Below, in pieces: positions 13,301 through 26,370 of a stretch of 64,000 nt of DNA. Within the stretch, counting starts at the first letter, position 1; the number at the start of each line of letters is the position of its first letter. The notes beneath the pieces were generated by a model. It was not told where the DNA came from and searched no databases. It saw only the letters and a program-made list of their open reading frames with translations. The translations under genes and the position numbers were made by a program. The DNA lies in assembly GCA_028564675.1 (NCBI GenBank), contig JAOVVO010000326.1, forward strand, positions 1-64,000, written 5' to 3'. The stretch is from Onchocerca lupi (lineage: Eukaryota; Nematoda; Chromadorea; Rhabditida; Onchocercidae).

Positions 13301-16300
13301 AGTGGTTCCTTACTTTATTCACTGCCAAATTCCCACTACAGATGGTCTACTTTATTGTGGATCTTTTCCTCAGTGAGGTACGACTTAATTCATTGAATGA
13401 TTGTATTTCTATTTGAATTTATTATGAAATGACTTTAAAATTTCTATTTTTCAGTAAATTGAAATAAAATTTTCTTGTCAGAACTGCTTATATTAATTAG
13501 TTATTAAACTTTCTTTATCCATTTCCTATCTAAGCATGTATCGCTTTCTGGATATCAACTGTGAGTTATTCTAGGGCATGAATACGATATTCCATATATC
13601 ATTAGCTCTGTTGAAAGCTTCCAAGAAAGAGCTCTTGCAATTGGATTTCGAGGGAGCGCTCAAATACTTCCGTGTAGTTCTGCCACGACTTTACCGTACG
13701 GAAGCAAATGCTAAAGAGCTGATTCATAAAGCCGTTAAATTAAAAGTTGGCTTTACCAATTAAAACTTTTTCCTCACTTGTTCACTTATTTGCTTGCCTT
13801 GACATTTCTTTTTAACAATAAATTCATTTTTAGTGAGATCAGTGCTGAAATTTCGTTTGAATTATTTTTTATTACATGCACAATCACATGATAAAAAGTA
13901 CACGCATGCTTAGCAGTCATTTTTTTCTTACATTTTGCGTTTTATTTACATTCTTCTTCCAACATTACCAATACTTGGTTGTGGTCATAATTAATTAATA
14001 TCGTTATCACTAGTGAATCTCTCTTTATAATGGTTATTTTCGATTTTAATATTCCTTATGTGCAAATTCAAAAAAAAAAAAAAAACCTTGGTGCTTCATT
14101 TAAAATTTTAAAAACATGCTGTTTAGATAAGCCATAAGCGACTTTCGAAGTATGAAAAAGAGTTTTATTCGTTGAAAGAGCGTGAGTTAGAATCTCAGGA
14201 TCCACTGGAACGTATGGAGGTTGGCTATTAATTTAATTTACTTATTGATTCGATGAATTTGCCTGTTACAAATTATACATACAATTGGTTGAAATTACAT
14301 TTTTTTTTTCAGCGAGAAAATCTTCAACTGAAAGAAACAGTAATGAGACTGGAAAGAGAAAATGATGATTTGGCACACGAACTTGTAACCAGCAAGATTG
14401 AGCTGAGGAAGAATTTGGATACCGTATGTCATTTATATGTTTCTATATAAAAATGGATTTCTATCATTCATTTTGAATTTTCTTTTCCATTCCTTTTCTC
14501 TGACTGTCTAGAAATATTCGGATTTTCTTAACTTCATGAATTGACCTATTGCAGGCAGAAGATAGCGTTGAAAGTTTACAGGGGCAGCTTGAAAAATGCA
14601 TGCGAACAATAAAAGATCTTGAGGATGAAAATAATGGGTTACGAACTGAATACGATCAGGTTACATTATATTTTGTATATGAAATTGGTTAATAATCATG
14701 AAGATACCAACTTTTTGGTTTTGAAAGAATAGTTCATTTTAATTCCGACACATGCCCTTATTTTCATTCTCGATATGATGTCTTGTCTCAAGCATAGGTA
14801 AATGTCTCATTAAGCTTTTTTGAAATATTTTGGACTTAAATTGTTTAAATTGAAATAATTGAATTGCAGTAAATTTTCAAGTATTTAACAGTTATTTTTT
14901 GTGGTCAAATTGCAGGTGAAGGAGATGTGTAGGAGAGAAGTGCAACGGCTCGAATCAGAAGCAACACGGTCGCAGGATATTATTAAGAATTACAAAGGCA
15001 TTTGTTCCGATTTAAGTTACCGACTTGAGAAACAGCAGGATAATTTCAAGATTCTACGAACACGAATTGCTGTAAGTTACTGCTGGAAGCAATTTAGTGA
15101 TTATTTTCATGGGAAGGATTGTTTGCAGGGGGTGATTTCTCAGTGCGAACAATGTTCAACTGCACTTGCTGAATTTACCGAACAGAAGAATGGAAGTCTA
15201 TCAAAAAAGGTACGACATGTTTGCTGTTCGTTTGGTTTTACTGAATTCTGCCAGAAAAGTTTTTTTCATAAATTTTTAAGGGATACTGTTTTATACCAAT
15301 GGAATTATTCACCCATTTTTCAGGTATCTCCGACAGAGGATGTTTGTGGCTTCAAGGTGATTGAATTGATGGATAAACTGGAAGAAAGTGAGCAACGTAT
15401 TCGACAGCTGGAACTCAGTCTTGCTCAAACTAAGCTTGAGTTAGTTGAAGCGCAATGTAGAAATCAAGATTTGAATCATCAGGTAATAAAATAATTGTTG
15501 GATGACATATATTGGATGTAGTAACTTTTCTTTTTTGAATAAAACTATTAAAATACTAATTGATATTACAAAGTAGCTAATAGAATTCGAATTATTTACC
15601 GGATTTTGACAACAAAAAAAAAAGAATTTACCTAATATATAATCACTGATCGATAACAATTCAAAAGTGATATAGCAGTGGAAAATAGAAATAGATAATA
15701 AAGAACGGAATATGATAATGTTGGTTCCGTTAGAATAGCGATCAATTCTAATATTATTCAAAGATATGCTTGGTAGTGGATTTATAGTTGATTAGAAGCG
15801 ATTTTGGAAGGCGTAAAGTCTAAAGCTTTTAAGCTTTACGTTATATTTCTAATCTTTCGCTAAAGAATATGGCGGGATGCGTGTGCAGCGCTTGTCATTA
15901 AAATGGCGTTGTTCCTTTTTTACTCGCTACAAATGTTTACCTATTCCACTAAGCTATGACTAATTTACAACAATTCATAATTCCTTTTTTGAGTTTCTTT
16001 TCTCTTTAATTTCAAAATTTAATTGTTTCATTTCTCTACAAATCTATTAGTGCTGATGATTGTGTAGTTCATAATATATTTTTTAGTTCATTTAATAAAT
16101 GTGACCCGCCTTGAAAAGTAAGGAAATATCAATCAGCGTAATTCATTTTTTTTTTTTGAAAGTTGATTTTCGAAATTTTGTGAAGGTAATGTTTTTTCAG
16201 ATGAATGCGTCGGTCAGTGGTGATACTGATAGCAAGCATGCAGCATGGTTGAAAAAAACAATATCTTCAATCCGAGACGTTGGAACGTCATTGAAACAGC

Positions 16301-16347
16301 CTACCCATGAGCGTAGTAGCAGTTCTGTTTCTGTGGATAAGTATTAG
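3933..16347 (+). CDS. tbc-11: Rab GTPase-activating protein 1 orthologue (TBC-11 / RABGAP1)
   Basis: A GTPase-activating protein that stimulates GTP hydrolysis on Rab proteins in membrane traffic. Visible exons: 3933-4037, 4673-4818, 5498-5687, 6020-6208, 6575-6708, 7058-7124, 7205-7307, 7492-7655, 10725-10766, 11216-11333, 11528-11639, 11891-12026, 12377-12565, 12688-12813, 13234-13377, 13575-13745, 14127-14219, 14313-14423, 14555-14659, 14916-15071, 15129-15209, 15324-15482, 16201-16347. All phases close and give about 995 residues (human RABGAP1 about 1069). In visible numbering: PTB domain about 35-175 (starts ISYLGCAKIENP), kinesin-like DUF3694 about 210-366 (NDMHLLDM, EPVRFNMECKARIF), TBC domain about 410-640 with arginine finger ILRDIHRTFP and glutamine finger SYCQGLSF, then coiled coil (RLERENDDLAHELVTSK, LSLAQTKLELVEAQ). 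The C-terminus KKTISSIRDVGTSLK also matches the family. The initiating exon upstream of 3933 was not found. Only the orthology is firm; the Rab substrate cannot be read from the sequence. Confidence 0.95.
7656..10724. other. 3.07-kb tbc-11 intron
   Basis: The intron lies between the DUF3694-coding exon ending at 7655 and the 14-codon exon at 10725-10766. It is AT-rich, with long poly-T tracts at about 10282-10310 and 10698-10720. No gene-like exon was recognised; an open frame at 9226-9438 is low complexity. Confidence 0.6.
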
Positions 16348-19300
16348 TTTGTTTTTTCTTTTTTTCTAAAATAAGACATTGGATAATCTCTAAATTTGAA
16401 GAAATATGTTTTATGAATGTAGATTCATTTGGTTTTTTTTCTGGATTTTCATTTGAAGCGCTTGGTCACTTCTGTTTATTTCCGGAATTTACGTTGTAAT
16501 AATTTCGATTGTTAGTAAAATATTCATAATAATATCACTTGTGATCTTTTTTAGGACAAGCATTTTTACAAAATTGTGTACGGTTCATAGGTCCTTTAGA
16601 TATCGATATGGAACTTTAGACTGTTATAAAAGGATATGTAACCATTGAAATTATGAAATGTTGTTTATAATCACGTAAGGATTATTCTTTGTTGATACAT
16701 AATGTTATTAAAATGCATTGTGTTTGTTCATTTTTCGGGAATTTGATAATTTTATTCGCTTCATTTTATTCACTTTTTTTTGCTGTCTCTTTTTTAGAAA
16801 CAACAAAAAACTAACTTTGTTCATTAATTTTGAATATTGTCTAATGCGATCGCTGCTTTGCTCTTTCACTTTTTATTAATGCTTTCTTTGCTAATTTGGT
16901 GCGATAATTTGTGACTGGTACAATTACCAATTATTTAACATCACTTTGAATTCTATTTTCTTCCGATAGATTTTTCTATTTAATTTGGTTTCTTGACTTG
17001 CGAAATGTCTAAGCAATTGAAATTAAGTAACTGATGGAAGTAACATTTATTAAGTAATAACTCAGTAATTACAGTCTGATTACCATTCCAATATACTTTC
17101 CAGAGAATGAAGAACCACTTTTGATATCAGTTGATGAGAATCTTTTTAATAAATAATTCTGTATGGAGTTTCCAATTTCTAGAGAAAACGATTTTTAATT
17201 CAGATTGATTTGATCAACGGGTGCCAGAAGTTTTTATCCGATTTGAGAAATAAATTTAATAAGATGGCATCAATATCAAATTATAGTAATGATACTGTTG
17301 ACATTAATATTACAAAAGTTGTTTTTATGTTCAGATTGATTTTTGGGTAGAATATCTACAATAATTTTGTTGCGAAGAAAGCGACGGGGACCGTTTTGTA
17401 TGATTGTGTTTGCATTCCACTTTTTTTTCTCTTTCATATTTTTTGTTTATTTGTAAATTTAAGAGAAATTTTAAATGTTATAAAATGTGTATCATCTAAC
17501 GAAAGAAATTCCTTTTTTGTTGAAATTTTCAAATCAATGATAAATTATTCGATTTTTTTTTTATCTAATAAGTTGAAATCAAAAACAATTTGATTATTTT
17601 TTATTTTCAAATTCATTGGCAGTATCAATTAATATTCTTGGGGAATGCAGTGCATCATTCAATCTGATTCACTGACTTGAAATAATTTTCTGACAATTTA
17701 TCAAACTTCAATACTGTCGATAAACCTACAAGACATTGATATATTTTTTTAAGTGAGAACTAAAATGGGAATATTTTCGAAAAATCAAATCTTATAGCTC
17801 TTAACGAACAACTGTTAAGTCATTATCAACATATTCATTTAATACAGCAATTTTTTTTTCTTTTTCATAACTCACAAATTCTATAATTCATGATCTTCAA
17901 AATGCTAACTGTAAAATATAAATTCAAACTTATTTTTTCGTAGAATAATTCGAAAAATGGAATAAGTATTCACTGACAAAATTTCCCGATATTACAATTT
18001 TTGCAAAACTTTTTATTTTACAGAACGCTATTCATTTATTAATAATTCTTCATCACTTAATCTTCAATTTTAAAAATATTAAAGTTAATAAACTGGATAA
18101 AGTCCTCTGTTCACCTTCGCAAAGTTCATCTCACAGGTTTTCTTTTATTATTTAAGCCTGAAAAATTTTAGATGAAAGTGTAAAACAATTATCGGTTTGA
18201 TATATACGTGAATTTATCTTTTGTAGAAATCGTTTAAAGGAGAGGATGAATCTTTGCTGAAATAATCCCAGACTTAGAATCGAACATTCATCGATAAATT
18301 GTTCAAAAAGGTAGTTATAAACAAATTAAAGAAATTTTCCATTGTTTAAATTACAACTTTTGTAGCTATCAAGTGTTGGTATTTATTTTTACAAACCTTC
18401 ACAAAATTAAATTTTTGTGAAGACTTATAAAAATAAACAATATTTGATGACTGTAAAAGTTACATTCTTTTCTTCCATTTCTGCATGATAGAATGAAATA
18501 TATGCTCTTAAACTTTTAAATAAGAAGGTAAAGGATGTGTCGTTTATATTCATTAATTTCTTGATGCCTCATTTATATTGATTAGTTTTTTAAAGTAATC
18601 ATCAACAAGGTTGCCAATTTATTATCTAATTCAAATATCTTTTGTAAGATCATTTGATCACATTTTCAACAATTAATAACAAATAAATAAACAATAATAT
18701 GCCCATGAATAAATGCTTTTATCACAACAAAAAAAGAATGAGAGAATCAAAGTATGTTTATTAAATGGCAAAACATTCAATAAAAAAAAGAAAAAAGAAA
18801 CAAGTGAGTACTGGAAAATGATTTTGATTGAATTTTTTTTTAATTAAAATTTAAAATTACTTTCCAAATACGGAATATCAGAGAAACTTTTTCTTTTTTA
18901 CAGCAGATAAGTAATAAAATAAAAATATGTGCTGAAATAAACATTGATGAAAATTTTGAATTCATTGCCATGATAACAGAAATATAACAACAGATCACAG
19001 TGAGGAATGCCAGAAATTTGGAAAATCTAAATTTAAAATTGGTGATAAAAAATGCTGAGTAATTCAAAATTAAATAACATTTACTATAATTTTGCTAAAT
19101 CATATTTGAACATAACCTTGATGAAATAGAAAGCCAAATGAAACTACATGTACATACTTAAATCGTAACGCAAATTTGAATTAGCAAGGAAATTATTCCT
19201 CAACTTGATATATTACTTCAAAAATTAATGCTTTTGAAATATCTCTATCACTTTTTTTTTTTTTTTAAACTGAAAATGAATATTCGGAACATTTAAACCT

Positions 19301-19437
19301 ACTGCTATTTCCAAATATTTTTTTAAAAGTTCTTATTTACGATAGGTTTTTCCCAATAACTGTATTAATTATTTATAATTTTTTCAACTATTTATGATTC
19401 TTCATTATTATATTTAGTTGAGCTTGGTACTAAAAAA
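16348..19437. other. Intergenic region 3' of tbc-11
   Basis: This is the convergent interval between tbc-11 (+) and atf-6 (-). It is AT-rich and contains an imperfect fold-back at 18352-18463. No exon with acceptable splice signals and protein similarity was seen. Confidence 0.5.
18352..18463. repeat. Imperfect long inverted repeat (hairpin), arms about 53 nt
   Basis: The left arm (about 18352-18405) and right arm (about 18412-18463) are mostly reverse-complementary around a 5-6 nt loop. Pairs include TTCACAAAA with TTTTGTGAA, TTTATTTTTAC with TATAAAAATAAA, and ACAACTTTTGTAG with CTGTAAAAGTTAC. It could be a fold-back mobile-element remnant or a hairpin RNA. Confidence 0.6.
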
Positions 19438-19662
19438 GTGATGGACTCTAAGCAAACTAATTCCCAATTCGAATGTTTGACATATAAAATGGATGGTTTC
19501 TCACATAAATCAGTGAAAGTATTATACAAGAACAGCATTGGTAATAAAAATAAAAAATTCAACATGCTCCATTGGGAAGATGCACTGATAAAAAAAAAAA
19601 TTGCTATCATTATTAAAAACCTAAAATTTTTGAAAAACGACATTAATCTTCTGCTCAAATAG
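19438..19662 (+). CDS. Possible small single-exon gene, 74 residues, function unknown
   Basis: An ATG-initiated frame encodes a lysine-rich protein ending in an amphipathic segment (KKKIAIIIKNLKFLKNDINL). A potential acceptor (ATATTTAG, ending near 19414) lies just upstream. It ends 77 bp before the tbc-11-side end of atf-6, in convergent orientation. No family is recognised. The opposite strand is also open (19392-19658, hydrophobic), so open-frame evidence alone is weak. Confidence 0.25.
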   Translation: MMDSKQTNSQFECLTYKMDGFSHKSVKVLYKNSIGNKNKKFNMLHWEDALIKKKIAIIIKNLKFLKNDINLLLK

Positions 19663-19738
19663 ATATTATAAAGAAGTTACAGAAGAGTGTCATCTGATTC
19701 GTTGAAAGCACTGATAATTTCACGAATAAGGAGGGAAT

Positions 19739-22700
19739 CTACTGACGAGTTGGGTGATCATAAAACAAAGGCAAAAGTGAACTTGGAAGATGGAATAGTC
19801 CTGTTCCTGTAATATCACATTCCAGCCGCATCATTGCCACCTGGAAAGGGAACTGTTAAAGACTTTTGGTCTGCTATTAATGCTTTATTAGTAACACTAT
19901 CAAAAATTAGATTAACATAGATTTCATGACAAATCTAATTAAAATTTCGCTACTAATTCTAAAAAATTATTCAAATTCGGAAATATATAGTAAAAAATAT
20001 CTCACTATTTAAAATTAGATCAATCCATGAAATCACTATAACCTTAAAAGATAATTAGAACAAAACATCATTAGGCTTTTGGAAAGAATCTATCAACGAA
20101 GTAAAAAGAAATAAAAATATTGTTAGTAATGAATTCTATACACTAGGAGATGGATAAAGTTATGATTGAGGAATATATAAATATTGCAGGAATTTCCACT
20201 GAAAACAAACCTGATTTGGCAATGTACCATTGAATGATAGAGCAGGCAAAATAAGGGCCATACGTGGTTGCATAGTGCTATTTCGATCTGTTGCTGGCAG
20301 CAAATAATAATTCTAAAAAAAATTTCTTTTGAAAAAAAATTTTTTTTGTAAAACTTATAATGATAATGCAATGAAATTTCCTTTGAAAAAATATTTTTTT
20401 TTGTAAAACTTATAATGATAATGCAATCAAAAGGATTGTTTATTTTTTTATTCAAGTCCTTACGTAGTGAGAATTGAGATTAATCGCGCTTTGGATAAAA
20501 AAGATGAAAATAGAGAATCTGTCAAGTGAGAAAAGAAATAGTAACCTTCATTGCAACAAAATAAAGAGTATCTTCACGCTGTTTTAAATTTCGTGTAAGT
20601 TCCGCATATTGCGATTCCATATCTAAAGTGGCAAGTGTATCTGTTTTACCTTGCAACCAATTACTAAAGAGATGTTCTGAACCCATAACATCATAATCCA
20701 CCGTTTTACTGAAACATAATACTCATTGCTCTCTATGACTAAAATAAACATTTGTTGTGTCAACAAAACGACTGAAACAGTACTAAAAAATGTGAGTTTA
20801 TTAAGACTAAATAATAAATTTTGACTAATAATTATCAATTTACTGGCTCATTGAACTACTTTTATCACCAATCACTTTAAAAAGAGAGTAAAAAAAATTG
20901 TTAAAAAAATTTACACTTGTGACTTGATGGCTGTATTGTCAGCACGGGAGCTGATCATGTCGATATGTCTCCACGCACGTTCACGTACCGCTTTTAGACG
21001 TGCAGCTTCCATTTTGTCATTTGCTGTCCTAACAATACTTTTAACTTTTTTTAAATTGAAGAAACGAAAAGATAGCAAAGCACAAGATCACTGAAATGCC
21101 CCCATCATTCAACATTACTCATGCAGGATGCACGGATGAATAAAGTCCTCGGTATTATCACTAAAATAGTCCCAGTGAATTTACAAAAATTCTAGAAAAT
21201 GTTACTTTCGGATAAAAGAAGCGACTTATAATGAGGCAGCAATATCTTGAAGATTATTATTGATACAAACCGTTGATGAATTTCTCTACCCATTCTTTCA
21301 CGTGCAATACCTTGTCGAGATTTTTTCGTTATGTTAAGAATCGGCCAATCTTTGTGTATTGGAAAGCGAAATATACGTCGAACATGCACAAATTTCAAAC
21401 ATTCGTGTCGATTAATCCAAGCAAAGACATCGTTATTCAATCTGCAACATAAAGTCTATTAAAACGAAATTAAAATTCCCAGGAATGAAAAAAAAAAAAA
21501 AAAATTACAAGAAATTAAAGCTATAATAACAATCTTTTATACAGCATCTGGGAAATACTATGGACAATAAATCAGGCGGCGATAACTGGTGGAATATTGC
21601 CATTTAGAGATGCGACTGAATTAATAAATCATTAAATGCAAAACAGATTGATTAGTGGGAAATACTGATATCGCAGTAAATATAAAAAATTAAGTTGTAA
21701 TCAATGTATTCTATGTTTCATTGTTTCCCAACATGTCAAACTCAAGGCACTGAATATTTCGATTTCTCCATCTAAAATATGAATTTAGTAAGATCATATC
21801 AAACTTCATTGCTTCAGTCTGATTTAAATATTTCTTCTGTACATTATCACAGTTCGCTGAATAGTTCATGTTCAACTGCGATAAAGGATCGGATTTCCTA
21901 CTCGGTTGTCGATTTTCTCCCGATGAATATTCCTAAAAATTGTTTAACAGTATATACAAATAGACTAAAAATGATAAAATTATCCATAAAATTTCGATAG
22001 AAAAAAAATTATATGACAATAGGTAAGTAATTCACTGCATCTCCATCATAATCCAAGGAAAGAAGAGCTCGACCAGTATTTGCTCTATGTTCCGAGGAAT
22101 ACATATCTGATTTTTCAAGATTTAATGTAACAAGACTTTTGGTGTCTCGAGTTGGATCCAAATTTCTGAAATCATTAAAATTTATTTCGATCAAAAAAAT
22201 TCAGGAAGCATCGTGTTCTTAAATTTAATATTTAAGGATAAACATCCGTCAAAAAAACAAAAAGAGAATAACTTAACTGGTATAGATGTTGCTAAAAGAC
22301 AATAATGAAATAAATCCGAACAGACAAGCAACACCAGCTACCATATTTGAACGACCACTGCTATTTCGTTCATTAGCGCTTGATTTCAACATTTCATTCT
22401 AAAGTTGAGACATTACTGCTAAAAGGAAATCAAATAGATAATAAAAATAATAATTAATTAGCAAGTTTGAAGAGACGAAATTATTATACAATCTGATCAA
22501 TACAATGAGCTTGATTCCTCGATGATTGTTTTCTGCGTACCGCTCAAAAAATTCTCAAAGAATTGTGTCCATTGTGCTCCTCAAGATTATAAATTACAGC
22601 AAATTGACACTTACAAATTCGTTATGCAAGACGTAATTTTAAGACAATATATACCTCTCTTCGCAAAGTTTCAACAGTTCCTTTCAAAATTTCAATTTCA

Positions 22701-25456
22701 CCTTTTAATTTCTCGATAATGACATCTTTATTAACCAAATTTCGCTTCATTTCATCAATTTCCTACAATATTTAACATAACGGAAAGGAGAAATCGAAGA
22801 GGAGAAATATTTATGCATTATATCTTTAAACCAACATTTTTTTTTCGGATCCGTGAAAGTTGCGCCGAATATCGGTTTCGTATTTTTCTATCTTCTTTCT
22901 TACGATCATAATCCTAAAAAGAATTTGCAAAATACAAGAACTACTTTCTATAATTAAAAATTTTATAAGAAAAATATTGGTGCTAAAACGATGTCAAGAA
23001 TACTCGTCGTCGATGAATGGTAAAATTGTGCGATGAAATGAAATGGCTAAAGTTTCTTCAGTGATTCGGTATTAAAAATGATAGATAAATTTGGTAAAGA
23101 AAACAAAAAACTAAGAATATAAATGAAGTTCTTATATTATCATCGATGTGTGAACAAATTAAAAAGCAATATTTCACCATAAAAAGCAACAAAACAATTC
23201 TTCCACTATATAATGTTAGAGAAAAGTATTCAAGGATTAAATGAATGAGTTAATGCGTGTGAAAGACGTTTTAAAGTTTTTCACTGCTATAAAACATTAA
23301 CTTATGTTCAGAAAAATGAATATCTATTTTGTAGTAGTTTAAGATAATATGAGATATCGTTCGATAATATATTGAAAAGGTTATGACAGAAGTAAACACA
23401 GTTGTTCTTACATTCTAAGAAGTGAGAATATTCTTAAAGATTATTTAGTGCATTTCAGAAACGGAAAAATTTGTGTTAATTTAAGAAAAAAACGTAGAGC
23501 AAAATAATTTATTAGAACAAACGATATTATAGAAATGTTAAAATGAAAAAGCTAAATGAAAAAAGCGGAGAAATATGAAGAGAGAAAATTAATATAAATG
23601 ACAATGCAATATCAGTGTTTTGAAATTACCTTGACAGCAGCACTTGTAAATGGCATTGATGACGGTCCTTCATGTTTCGGTGATAATATGCGTTGCTTAT
23701 CTTGATTAATATCTGGTTGGGACTAAATTAAAATTTTCGAATTATTGCCTATTTCACTTCCCATCCGTATGAATAATCCAAAAAAAAAAAAAAAAAAAGA
23801 TTAGAGTGACCAAATAAATCATTTAGGGAATGGAAGAAATTCATTCAAATGATAGTTGAAGCAACATTCTGAACATCCTCTGCCTAAAACTTACGTTGAT
23901 AGACCTGGAGTAAGTTGTTGCCGGCATAATGCAAATCAGTGGATGACTTGATATGTTTTTACCATTCGTCACAATCTAAAAAGTTCATATTAATATTCAA
24001 GCTCATTTTTTAAATTTGTTCGGTTACAATTTTATGAAACTCCATCTATTAAACTAAGATATTATGATGAAAAATAATCGCATTCATTTCTAAATTTGAA
24101 AAAAAAAAACATTTTAAGAAGTTTTTTCTATATCCAAAATAAGAAATAAGATACTAAGCAAAAAAGATATGTTCTTTTGTGCATTCTTCCGGAAGACAAA
24201 CTTGCGCCAAAAACCGCATTTTTAGGTACATTGCGAAAGAATGGGACAGATGTTATATGGAGAGTAATTCATGCAAAAAGATAGTGTCAGAGGTCAACAA
24301 AGAAAGGAAGAAATTGCTGATGGGGGTGGGAATTCAGCTAGAGGCAGATTACTTGTTTATTAGGAGTAGCAGGATAAACATGAATTTAAAGCATGAATTA
24401 TAACGAAAATTTGCAAATATGGCAGTTTTTCAAAGAAATATCTGTATAATAAATTTGCTGAAATAGTTTTAACAGTTGCAAGAAGAAAAATTACTCCCGT
24501 CAGGAAAAAAAAAATTAAAAATTAACCTGCCGAACAGGAATCTGAACGGGGACAAGGCGAGTTGGATTAGGTGTAACACTGAATTTCGTTTCAAATGGAT
24601 GCATTTGTATTGCTTCGGTGATATTTATTTTCCGATCACTATCAGAAGCACTTTGATCCTTCAAGAACTGTCGTTTCTTCTTTTTTTTTTCTTTTTTTTT
24701 TTTTAATTCGGTGAAATATAGCAAACAAATATTATTATTTTTTTAAAAACTTAACTAATTTACTAAACTATCCGATTATAACCTGATAATACCTTGATCA
24801 GATAGATATGAAATAGCTTTTTGTAAACTTCTTAGAAATGATAATCTCAAATTATCATGCTTAACAGATTCAGTTTATATAAGCATCTATTTATTTAGGA
24901 AAATGCATACATCTGAGCATGTCGGCGAATAATTTCCAGAATCACTGGTAGATGGAGAAGAATTGTCGTAGAATAACTGACTGATAAAATCGTTGTTAAT
25001 TTGACTGATAAAATCATTGTTAACATCGAATATCGAAGAATCATCCGTTGCTAATAATCCATTGTTACCTTGTGAATTCAAATCGAATCCCAAATTATCC
25101 ATAACCTCCGAAAGCTTAAAATAATTATTGTTAAATCAAAGCCAAATGTTACTATAACTATTGAAAAAAGAACGTGAAATATTGATTTGTTAATTTAAAA
25201 TTCTTATTGAGAGACCTAAATATTAATCATTATTTCTCTTTTTATCTATTAACTCTTGAGGAAGGATTTAAGGGATGTAGAAGATATAATGCTATAGATT
25301 AGATAAACAATAAACCTGGTCATTGCTTTCTTCAGCGATATTGTTAAGATTGTTCCCAGAATTGCTTGGAGAAAGCAAATTCATCAGTGGAAATTGATCA
25401 AAATTATTCTCGAAAAAGCAACAGCTATCATCCAAATCCATTGAAAAAGTCTTCAT
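19739..25456 (-). CDS. atf-6: ATF6 orthologue: ER membrane-bound bZIP transcription factor
   Basis: An ER-stress sensor: the luminal part senses stress, site-1/site-2 proteases release the cytosolic bZIP half, and that half activates chaperone genes. Exons in order on the minus strand: 25456-25316 (ATG), 25114-24911, 24667-24527, 23975-23895, 23722-23630, 22913-22836, 22762-22655, 22398-22278, 22165-22036, 21932-21805, 21441-21271, 21028-20915, 20708-20546, 20312-20211, 19840-19739; about 624 residues (human 670). Seen: acidic/Ser-rich N-terminus; basic region DRKIRNRYSAQLSRIRKK followed by a leucine/isoleucine zipper (about residues 221-282); a membrane span NMVAGVACLFGFISLLSF; a luminal RALL site; the ATF6 luminal hallmark LNNDVFAWINRHE; YYLLPATDRNSTMQPRMALI; and a C-terminal MMRLECDITGTGLFHL. 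The splice phase between exons 22398-22278 and 22165-22036 does not close by one base. The acceptor of the 24667 exon is weak, so that boundary is approximate. Confidence 0.93.
20319..20428. repeat. 55-bp tandem duplication in an atf-6 intron
   Basis: Two nearly identical units (20319-20373 and 20374-20428) share TTGTAAAACTTATAATGATA and ATGCAAT. The array abuts the 3' splice site of the atf-6 exon 20211-20312. High identity suggests a recent duplication. Confidence 0.75.
24970..25025 (-). repeat. Short in-frame tandem duplication in atf-6 exon 2
   Basis: A 24-nt unit is repeated head to tail in the coding exon and yields NNDFISQI followed by NNDFISQL in the Ser/Asp-rich N-terminal region. 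The reading frame is preserved. Confidence 0.75.
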
Positions 25457-25774
25457 AAAATAATTAAAATAATTAACAGGATAGTTTGGGAATTAAAGTA
25501 ATAAACTGTAAAATTGCAAGATAACCCCATATTCATACCAAAATATATGGATAATTGCAGTTTTACTTCCAACTACACATTAATAATACATAAAGTGAAA
25601 ATTAAGCGTAATTATGGTTGAAAATGTGTAGGAAAATGATTTATAAAAGATCGAGAAAAATTGTAAATATTGAAGCATTATAATAATAATAGAGAATAAA
25701 AATAAAGATAAGAATAAAAGCGAAAGTAAAGATAAGATGATTAATAGAATAGACAATATAAAAGACTAGAAAAA

Positions 25775-26370
25775 AAATCATAAATATTCAGGTATTATAA
25801 TGGTGGCAAAGAGTGAAAGTAAATGTAGGGAAAGTTTCGGGAAAGGTGATAAGATAGAGAATATAAAGTTTGAATGAAATCATAAATATTCAAATATTGG
25901 AATGGTAGCAAAGAGTGGGAGTAAATATACGGATAAATTGGAAAGGGAAAATAATAGAGTAGAGGACATAAAGATTGAGAAAAATCGTAAATATTTAGAT
26001 ATTCTAATGATGGCAAAGAGTGAAAGTAAATACATAGGGATAAATTTAGGAAAAAGTGGTAGGATAGTGAGTATAAAGATTGAAAGAAATCATAAATTTC
26101 CAATTTTTGTAATGGTGGCAGAGAATGAAAGTAAATATAACGACAAACAGCGGAGGAAAAAAGGTAGGGTGGAGGATTAAGAAGAACCATAAATATTCAG
26201 GAATTATAAAGATTGCAAAAAACCATAAATATTCAGGTATTATAATGATGACGAAGAGCAAAGGTAAATATAGGGATTAATTTGGGGAAGAATGATAGGA
26301 TGGAGAGTACAAAGTTTGAGAGAAATCATAAATACTCAAGTATTGCAATGGTGGCAGAAAGTGATGCAAA
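25775..26370. repeat. Minisatellite, about 5.5 copies of a roughly 104-bp unit
   Basis: Unit starts, marked by AAATCATAAATATTCA-like words, fall near 25775, 25877, 25982, 26087, 26184/26219 and 26323, about 102-105 bp apart. Each unit also carries GGTGGCAAAGAGTGAAAGTA or a variant of it. The interval 26184-26219 holds an extra partial unit. The array lacks stop codons in some frames on both strands, which produces spurious open frames. Confidence 0.85.

Noticed and set aside
13000..13416. 138-codon plus-strand frame
   Set aside because: Only 13234-13377 is a real tbc-11 exon. The rest is intron read-through on both sides of clear TTTTTCAG and GTACGA splice signals.
25795..26261. Open frames on both strands (131, 92 and 71 codons) in the minisatellite
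   Set aside because: They arise because the roughly 104-bp repeat lacks stops in some frames. The encoded peptides are periodic and have no splice or start context.
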